A stretch of 46,004 nt of DNA from Burkholderiaceae bacterium (GTDB lineage: Bacteria; Pseudomonadota; Gammaproteobacteria; Burkholderiales; Burkholderiaceae_D). Shown in pieces: positions 40,464-46,004 of this stretch. The notes below the pieces were generated by a model. It searched no databases. It was not told the DNA's origin and worked only from the letters and a program-made list of their open reading frames with translations. The position numbers were made by a program, and so were the translations under genes. How positions within the stretch are numbered: position 1 is the stretch's first letter; every line of letters begins with the position of its first letter. The DNA lies in NCBI GenBank assembly GCA_022701635.1, contig JAKOOD010000396.1, positions 1 to 46,004 of the forward strand, written 5' to 3'.

Positions 40464-41952
40464 TCATGCCGCCGGCAGGTCGATGAGGAAGGAAGAACCG
40501 GCATCCGGCGTCGAGATGACGCCGATGCCGCCGCCCATGCGTTCGAGGCCTTTTTTGACGATCGCCAGGCCGATGCCGGTGCCGGGGAATTCCTCTTCGC
40601 TGTGCAGGCGTTCGAACACGTTGAAGATGCGGCTCTGCGCCTCGAGCGGAATGCCGACGCCGTTGTCCTCGATCGCGATGCGCACCAGCGCGTCGCTGCG
40701 CAGCGCATGGATGCGCACGCGCGGCACCCGTTCCGGCCGCACGAACTTGACGGCGTTCGACACCAGGTTGGTCAGCGTCTGCACCAGCGTCTGGCGATGC
40801 GCCTTGACCACGATATCGGGCGCCACGTCGATGTCGATGCGTGCCCGGCCGTAGCCGGGTTCCGATTGCGACATCAGTTGCATGTCGCGCACGGCGTCGA
40901 TCATCGCCATCGCTTCGATGGCGATCTCGGTGCGCGACAGGCGGGCAAACTCCAGCAGGTCGGACACCATGGTGTCGACGCGCCGCGTCACCGCCTCGAT
41001 GCGCGTGACGTACACGATGAACTTGTCCAGGCGGCCTTCCTGGTAGTCTTCCTTGAGGGCGTTGGCGTAGCCCTGGATGGTGCGCAGCGGTTCGCGCAGG
41101 TCGTGCGAGACCGAGAAGCCGAAGGCCTCGAGCGCTTCGTTGGCCTCCTGCAGCTGGCGCGTGCGTTCGGCGATGCGCTGTTCCAGTTCGGCGTTCAGGC
41201 GCAGGATCTCGGCATTCGCGCGATGCAGCGGCGTGAAATCCTCGACGATGCCGTCGACCGCATCGTGGCCGTTGACGCGCACCCGTACCAGCTTGACCGT
41301 GCGCGCATGCCCGCCCTGGGCCAGGTCGCCCAGCACTTGCAGTTCGGCGGTGGCCAGGGTGGTGTCCAGCTGGTCCAGTGCCTGCCGGATCCGCACGATC
41401 AGGGGGTGCGCTTCCAGGCCGTCGGCGTGCCCGGGCGCCAGGTCGAGCATGGCCCAGAAGGCCCCGTTGGCTTCTTCGAGCCGACCCGCCAGCGACATGC
41501 GGAACACCCCCCAGCTGGATGTTTTCCAGCAGGGCAGCCAGGCGGGTTTCGGTGCGGATCGCACGGGCCCGGATTTCGGTGCGGTCCAGGCAGGTGCGTA
41601 CCGAGATCGGCAGCCGCGCATAGTGGCGCGGGCTCTTGATCACATAATCGTCCAGGCCGTGCTTCATGGCGTCGACCGCGATCTCCTGCGTGCCGGTCGC
41701 GGTGAACATAATCACCGGCATCTGCGGCGCGTGCGCCTTGATGTACTTGAGCACATCCAGCCCGGTGGTCCAGCGCATCTGGTAGTCGGTAATCACGAGA
41801 TCGAATGGCAGGTCGCTCGCAGCGGCCCCCTCGAAGCCATGGCGGTCGCCTACCTCGGTGATCGCGCAATCGCTGAAATGGCGTTCCAGCGCGCGGCGTG
41901 CGAGCATTCGATCGTCAGGATTATCATCAAGCAAAAGAACGCGCAGGGTCAT
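40464..41952 (-). pseudogene. REC-PAS-histidine kinase with one-base frameshift in a G tract
   Basis: The first part (from 41952) encodes a receiver domain (TLRVLLLDDNPDDRMLARRA; Asp about 56 in LVITDYQMRW). Homology in that frame ends at LAALLENIQLG. It resumes one frame away with V-F-R-M-S-L-A-G-R-L-E-E-A-N, a PAS start, then HisKA (GFSVSHDLREPLRTIQGYAN) and HATPase (TLTNLVSNAVKFVRPERVPR, GTGIGLAIVKKGLERMGG). The break is in a run of six G on the minus strand (41507-41512); five G would restore one frame of 495 residues. The original frame stays open to 40444 by chance of GC bias. An internal ATG at 41498 could start the kinase half alone. It may be a sequencing error, a mutation or a phase-variable site. 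Confidence 0.82.
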
Positions 41953-42025
41953 GGAATCAAAAAACGCATTACGGGAGGTGCGGGCCAGCCGCGGGCTAGT
42001 ATAACTGTATTGTCAATATGGCTGT

Positions 42026-43822
42026 CTACGACACATTCGGCGCCGCCTGTCTCCCATGTAGCGGCCGGAGCGACAGGACAGCCATGGCACCGCCGCCCGG
42101 CGCCTCCTCCATGTGCACGCTGCCACCCATCCAGTCGGCCGCCTTGTGCACGATGGCAAGCCCGATACCGGTGCCCGGATAACGCTCCTGGCCATGCAAG
42201 CGCTCGAATACCCCGAATACGCGGTCGCGGTCGGCGGGCGCGATACCGATCCCGTTGTCGGCGACCTCGACCCGGATGCGGTCTTCCGATGCGTGTGCCC
42301 GCACCAGCACCCGGGGCGTCACGCCCGGCGCGACGAATTTGATGGCATTCCCGATCAGGTTGTTGAACACCTGGACCAGCAAGGCCTCGTTGCCCAGCAC
42401 GGCCGGCAGCGGCGAGGCCACCTCGACGCGGGCGCCGCTCGCCCCGACCTGGGCTTCCAGGTCGGTCAGGGCAAGCTGGACGGCGCGTTCCAGATCGACC
42501 GGACCTTGCGGCAGATCGCCGCGTGTCAGTTTGCTGTAGTCGAGCAGGTCGGAAATCAGGCGGTCGAGCCGTCCCACGCCACCGTCGATCCGCTGCAGGA
42601 ACATGCGGCCGGTCGGGCTCAGGCGCGGGGTCTCGTCTTCCAGCAGCGCCGAAGCGAAGCCCTGGATATTGCGCAAGGGCGCCCGCAGGTCGTGCGCCAC
42701 CGTGTGCGCGAAGGCGTGCAGTTCCAGGTTGGTCTCGGCAAGCGCCTCGGTGCGCTCCAGCACGCGCTGCTCCAGGGTCTGGTTGGCTTCGTTCAATTTG
42801 CGTTGGGCGTCCTTGAGGCGCGTGATGTCCATGGCCGAGATGACGGCGCCGCGCGGGCGGTCGTCGATCAGGACCGGGTAGCAGCCGGCGATCCAGTCGT
42901 GCTCGGCGTTGGCGTCGGCGCCGGCCGCCGAGGGGGCGTACAGCTCCACGTTGAAACGGGGCGTGCCGGTGGAAATCACGAGCCGGTAAATCGAGCCGAC
43001 CTGGCCATCGGCGGCAGCGTTCCGGCCGCTGCGGAACACGTCCTCGAACAGCCTGCCGGCGGCATCGGCTTCCGACGTGCCCAGGAACTTTTCCGCCACG
43101 GGATTCATGAAGCGCACCCGGCCGTCGAGGTCGACCGCCACCACGGCTTCGCCGATGCTGCGCAGCGTGGCGTCCAGCCGGGCACGCTCATCGATGAGAA
43201 TCACGGCATCGCGCCAGGCCAGCCAGCGCACCAGCACCAGCAGCGCAATCGACAGCGCGGCGACCACCGACACGGCAACGATCACGCGTATCTGGTCATT
43301 CCTGAGCTGCGTTTCGCGGACACCGAGCAGGCGTTCCTCCTCGGCACGCAAGCCGCCAGCCTGCTTCAGGATCGTCGCGCGCGTCGCCGCCGCCATCCGG
43401 CGCTCGTCCAGCGTCTGCTGGCCGGCGTCCGCAGGGGCGGCCAGGGCGGCCTGCAAGGCGAGGGTGTGGCGGTCGAGTGTCTGCCTGTAGGCCTGCAAGG
43501 CATCCTGCTGGCGCGGGTTGTCGCGCGTCAGCCCCTGCAGCTTCTGGACGGATTGCGGAATGGCGTGCAAGGTGCGGTCGAGGGCGGCACGGTCTTCCGC
43601 GTTCTTGTCGAGCAAAACGGATTTCTGCAAAAAATCCGCCTCGTGCACGAAAGAAATGGTCATTTGCACGTGCTCGAGCACTTCGCGCGTATGGATGACC
43701 CAGCGCCAGGAATCCCAGATATGACGGATGCTGCTGGTGAGGGTCGCCACCATGACCACCAGGACCAGGATGCTGGCGATGGTTGCGTAATCGATGAAGA
43801 TGCGGGTTCGACGGATCGGCAT
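42026..43822 (-). CDS. Membrane sensor histidine kinase (CHASE3-like, PAS, HisKA, HATPase)
   Basis: This 598-residue kinase has two transmembrane helices (about 12-31 and 179-199) enclosing a periplasmic all-helical domain of CHASE3 type. A PAS domain follows (ATLRSIGEAVVAVDLDGRVR to AVISAMDITRLKDAQ), then a coiled coil and HisKA with H-box FAHTVAHDLRAPLRNIQGF (His about 377). HATPase_c has the N box (VFNNLIGNAIKFVAPGV), VEVADNGIGIAP and GTGIGLAIVHKAADWMGG. It is the first of three kinase genes on this strand; the gap to the next is 73 bases. No receiver domain is attached. Its stimulus is unknown. Confidence 0.93.
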   Translation of the reverse strand: MPIRRTRIFIDYATIASILVLVVMVATLTSSIRHIWDSWRWVIHTREVLEHVQMTISFVHEADFLQKSVLLDKNAEDRAALDRTLHAIPQSVQKLQGLTRDNPRQQDALQAYRQTLDRHTLALQAALAAPADAGQQTLDERRMAAATRATILKQAGGLRAEEERLLGVRETQLRNDQIRVIVAVSVVAALSIALLVLVRWLAWRDAVILIDERARLDATLRSIGEAVVAVDLDGRVRFMNPVAEKFLGTSEADAAGRLFEDVFRSGRNAAADGQVGSIYRLVISTGTPRFNVELYAPSAAGADANAEHDWIAGCYPVLIDDRPRGAVISAMDITRLKDAQRKLNEANQTLEQRVLERTEALAETNLELHAFAHTVAHDLRAPLRNIQGFASALLEDETPRLSPTGRMFLQRIDGGVGRLDRLISDLLDYSKLTRGDLPQGPVDLERAVQLALTDLEAQVGASGARVEVASPLPAVLGNEALLVQVFNNLIGNAIKFVAPGVTPRVLVRAHASEDRIRVEVADNGIGIAPADRDRVFGVFERLHGQERYPGTGIGLAIVHKAADWMGGSVHMEEAPGGGAMAVLSLRPLHGRQAAPNVS

Positions 43823-43900
43823 GGTTGCTGGGCACTAAAATCGCTCGGGCCGTCCGGTCCTGCTGCAAACGCATATGGAATCGAACCCCCATGCGAATAA

Positions 43901-43906
43901 ATTATA
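43901..43906 (-). promoter_or_regulatory. Candidate -10 element for the kinase operon
   Basis: Read on the minus strand this is a perfect TATAAT, about 80 bases before the first kinase start. No matching -35 hexamer stands at 16-18 bases. The 137-base gap around it contains nothing else recognised. Confidence 0.3.
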
Positions 43907-43959
43907 GTCTTCCAGCCGCGACCATAGTGTCTGTTACGCCTGGTCAACCCATCGCTGGC

Positions 43960-44394
43960 CTAGCGTTTGAAGGCCAGCAGAAGTACACCCGCTGCCACCA
44001 GGCCGATACCGGCCCATTCGCGCAGCGAGGGGCGCTCGCCCAGGAACACGACGGCGAATACGGCGACCAGCACCAGACTGAACTTGTCGACCGGGGCCAC
44101 CTGCGACGCCTGTCCGATCTTGAGCGCGCGAAAGTAGCATACCCAGGACGCACCGGTGGCAAGCCCGGACAGCAGCAGGAACAGCCAGGTGCGCGCGGGC
44201 AGGGTGAACGGATTCGACCATTTGCCGGCATAGGCGACGAAGGCCGCCAGCACGACGATGATGATCGCCGTGCGGATCAGTGTCGCGAGATCGGCATCGA
44301 CGTTCTGGATGCCTATTTTCGCGAAAATCGCCGTCAGGGCGGCAAAGCCCGCCGACATCAGCGCCCAGTACAGCCATGCGTCCAGATGTGCCAA
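43960..44394 (-). CDS. EamA-like half-size membrane transporter (COG2510 type)
   Basis: This protein of about 144 residues has roughly five hydrophobic helices, equal to one half of a drug/metabolite transporter. The N-terminus (WLYWALMSAGFAALTAIFAK, then IGIQNVDADLATLIRTAIII) matches the small single-EamA membrane protein family. The C-terminal helix pair (LVAVFAVVFLGERPSLREWA and GIGLVAAGVLLLAFKR) fits too. The TTG at 44394 is proposed as start because AAGGGA precedes it by 5 bases; the frame is open further upstream without homology. Such proteins probably work as dimers. The substrate is unknown. Confidence 0.82.
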   Translation of the reverse strand: MAHLDAWLYWALMSAGFAALTAIFAKIGIQNVDADLATLIRTAIIIVVLAAFVAYAGKWSNPFTLPARTWLFLLLSGLATGASWVCYFRALKIGQASQVAPVDKFSLVLVAVFAVVFLGERPSLREWAGIGLVAAGVLLLAFKR

Positions 44395-44528
44395 GGTGTT
44401 CCCTTTCGCGTCACTGTGAATCCGCCAAGCATAGCCGCGCCCATGTCCGGCACACGACTGCTTGCAAAAATGTAACCTGCGCGACGGTTTCACGTTAACC
44501 AGGGTGTGGCGATTGCGCCGCCGACCGT

Positions 44529-44555
44529 GGCCGGCCGGGGTTAGCGGAGCCGGCC
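44529..44555. other. GC-rich hairpin upstream of dusA
   Basis: Seven-base arms ggccggc (44529-44535) and gccggcc (44549-44555) enclose 13 bases. The hairpin lies about 55 bases before the preferred dusA start and may be a leader structure. No function is assigned. Confidence 0.4.
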
Positions 44556-44610
44556 GCTTTGCCTTATCATGTCGGCTTCCGTCGCCAAGCGACAGTCTTG
44601 CTGTTTCCGC

Positions 44611-45666
44611 ATGCATTCCCAGATCGAGATTCCTGAAGGCGCTACGCCTTCCACCGCAGCCATGCCGACGCCGGCACCCGGCTTGCCCAGCCGCCGTCTG
44701 TCGGTGGCGCCCATGATGGACTGGACCGACCGCCATTGCCGCGTCTTCCACCGCCAGATCACCCGCCATACCTGGTTATATACGGAGATGGTGACCACCG
44801 GCGCCCTCATCCACGGCGACGTCGAGCGCCACCTGCGCTACGACGACGTGGAGCATCCGGTCGCCCTGCAACTGGGCGGCAGCGATCCGGCCGATCTGGC
44901 AAAAAGCGCCAAGCTGGGCGAACAGTGGGGCTATGACGAGATCAACCTGAATTGCGGCTGCCCGTCCGAGCGCGTGCAGAAGGGCGCGTTCGGCGCCTGC
45001 CTGATGAGCGAGCCGCGGCTGGTGGCCGATTGCGTCAAGGCGATGCGCGACGCGGTGTCGATCGACGTCACCGTGAAGCACCGCATCGGCATCGACCACA
45101 ACGAGGAATATGGTTTCGTGCGCGATTTCGTCGGCACCATCGCCGACGCCGGCTGCCGTACCTTCATCGTCCATGCGCGCAATGCCGTGCTGAAGGGTTT
45201 GTCGCCCAAGGAAAACCGCGAGATTCCGCCGCTGCGCTACGACGTCGCGTACCAGCTCAAGCGCGAATTCCCGGACCTCGAAATCCTGATCAACGGCGGC
45301 ATCAAGACGGACGACGAAATCGCGCTGCACCTGGAACACGTCGACGGCGTGATGATCGGGCGCGAGGCCTACCACAACCCATGGCTGATGGCCGATTGGG
45401 ACGCTCGCTTCTACGGCGACGACGCGCCCGGCAAGAGCCGCGACGAGGTGCTGCAGGCGATGATTCCGTACATCCGCGCCCAGCTCGAGCGCTACGGTCC
45501 CCTCGGCCTGCGCCTGAACAGCATCACCCGCCACATGCTCGGCCTGATGGCCGGCCTACCGGGCGCGCGCGCCTACCGCCAATTGCTGTCCGACTCGCGC
45601 CGCCTGGCTGGCGGCGACCCAGAACTCCTGCTCGAAGCCGCCGCGCGCCTGCGCCAGGCTGCCTGA
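44611..45666 (+). CDS. dusA: DusA, tRNA-dihydrouridine(20/20a) synthase
   Basis: This FMN enzyme reduces uridine to dihydrouridine in the tRNA D-loop. The TIM-barrel core has RRLSVAPMMDWTDRHCRVFH and LYTEMVTTGALIHGD, then HPVALQLGGSDP and the catalytic-Cys region EINLNCGCPSERVQKGAFGA. HRIGIDH and FIVHARNAVLKGLSPKENR follow, then ILINGGIKTDDEI and DGVMIGREAYHNPWL. These features are specific for the DusA subgroup. The start is uncertain: ATGs at 44569, 44611 and 44662 are in frame and none has a clear ribosome site. 44611 is a compromise giving 351 residues. Confidence 0.95.
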   Translation: MHSQIEIPEGATPSTAAMPTPAPGLPSRRLSVAPMMDWTDRHCRVFHRQITRHTWLYTEMVTTGALIHGDVERHLRYDDVEHPVALQLGGSDPADLAKSAKLGEQWGYDEINLNCGCPSERVQKGAFGACLMSEPRLVADCVKAMRDAVSIDVTVKHRIGIDHNEEYGFVRDFVGTIADAGCRTFIVHARNAVLKGLSPKENREIPPLRYDVAYQLKREFPDLEILINGGIKTDDEIALHLEHVDGVMIGREAYHNPWLMADWDARFYGDDAPGKSRDEVLQAMIPYIRAQLERYGPLGLRLNSITRHMLGLMAGLPGARAYRQLLSDSRRLAGGDPELLLEAAARLRQAA

Positions 45667-45680
45667 TCCTGTTTCCCTCC

Positions 45681-45711
45681 GGCCCGTGGCGTCCGCCATG
45701 GGCCGTGTCTT
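45681..45711 (+). terminator. Possible terminator after dusA
   Basis: Ten-base arms (45681-45690 and 45695-45704) pair with one G-U and a 4-base loop, 14 bases after the dusA stop. Only a short T-rich stretch (gtgtcttt) follows, so its strength is uncertain. Confidence 0.5.
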
Positions 45712-45799
45712 TGGTGGCGCGCGTCATCATTCCCATCCAGTAAAAAGCCTTGAATTCAGCGCAAGAAGCGGTGAGATAAACTTTATTTAGTTGTCTCAA

Positions 45800-45827
45800 T
45801 TGCACGACGGTTACGACTTTGTAATGA
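45800..45827 (+). promoter_or_regulatory. Candidate promoter for the GT2 gene
   Basis: ttgcac (45800-45805) and taatga (45822-45827) stand 16 bases apart in an AT-rich stretch before the next gene. The surrounding 45720-45860 region is clearly richer in A and T than the rest of the window. Confidence 0.3.
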
Positions 45828-45902
45828 TAAAAATCATAATTTTCAATAAATAGTTGGATGTTTATGTATGATGGTTTACTTTCGGTTACCTCGTCAGCAA
45901 CC

Positions 45903-46004
45903 ATGTCGAATCACGCCATTCCTGCCGTATCCGTCTGCATTCCCTGCTATCGTGGCGCCGCCCACCTGGGCGCGGCGATCGCGTCGGTGCTTGCCCAGAC
46001 CTGG
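45903..46004 (+). CDS. Family 2 glycosyltransferase, N-terminal fragment (3' truncated)
   Basis: The first 34 codons of a GT-A family 2 glycosyltransferase are visible. The segment AVSVCIPCYRGAAHLGAAIA, then SVLAQTW, is the classic first strand and helix of this family. The gene continues beyond the window. The ATG at 45903 gives the usual short N-terminus; in-frame ATGs at 45858 and 45864 would add about 13-15 residues. It may begin a polysaccharide or glycan cluster to the right. Confidence 0.8.
   Translation, partial: MSNHAIPAVSVCIPCYRGAAHLGAAIASVLAQTW

Noticed and set aside
43873-43898. A tRNA-like T-arm (ggttcgattcc on the minus strand)
   Set aside because: No acceptor, D or anticodon stems can be built around it and there is no CCA; it is a chance match.
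1-46004. CRISPR arrays, rRNA, complete tRNA genes, insertion sequences or prophage genes
   Set aside because: None was seen; the only repeats are short palindromic elements.

Overview
The window comes from a high-GC betaproteobacterium, most likely Oxalobacteraceae of the Massilia/Telluria/Duganella type. This is inferred from protein character and base composition, without a database search. It is dominated by an almost complete flagellar locus of about 33 kb. The 3' end of typA lies on the left. On the right are a flagellin gene, a putative flagellin-glycosylation block, three sensor kinases, a small membrane protein, dusA and the start of a family 2 glycosyltransferase.

Layout. 1-339: typA 3' end with a terminator. 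583-10581 (minus): flgBCDEFGHIJKL plus an unidentified last gene, with two REP-like palindromes between flgG and flgF. 10659-11363 (plus): flgA, divergent from flgB. 11395-25013 (minus): fliEFGHIJ, fliDSTKL, fliA, motAB, flgM, flgN and a stand-alone glucosaminidase. 25014-25364: divergent control region. 25365-31652 (plus): fliMNPQR, flhB, flhA. 31653-31761: palindromic repeats. 31762-33596 (minus): a FliK-like unknown and the flagellin. 33955-38519 (plus): a TPR glycosyltransferase, a GT25-like glycosyltransferase and a GT32-like/FkbM-like fusion. 38516-43822 (minus): three histidine kinases, the middle one frameshifted in a G run. 43960-44394 (minus): EamA-like half transporter. 44611-45666 (plus): dusA. 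45903 onward: GT2 fragment.

The gene order (fliD-S-T-K-L-fliA-motA-motB in one run, fliMNPQR-flhBA in another) and the compact proteins (FliM 287, FlgK 456, flagellin 295 residues) match the secondary or lateral (Flag-2/Laf) flagellar systems of Vibrio, Aeromonas and E. coli 042. They do not match a typical primary flagellar regulon. No chemotaxis genes, flhDC, flhF, flhG, fliO or sigma-54 regulator are present. FliM lacks the usual N-terminal CheY-binding motif, FliG has EHVQ in place of EHPQ, and FlhB has NPEH in place of NPTH. The rod-cap FlgJ has only its scaffold domain; a glucosaminidase of the FlgJ C-terminal type is encoded 7 kb away beside flgN.

Working model. The locus encodes the basal body, export apparatus, rod, hook, filament, a proton-type stator and its own sigma-28/FlgM switch. 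The three genes divergent from flagellin are well placed to modify the filament. The kinase operon has no DNA-binding output gene of its own, so its target is unknown.
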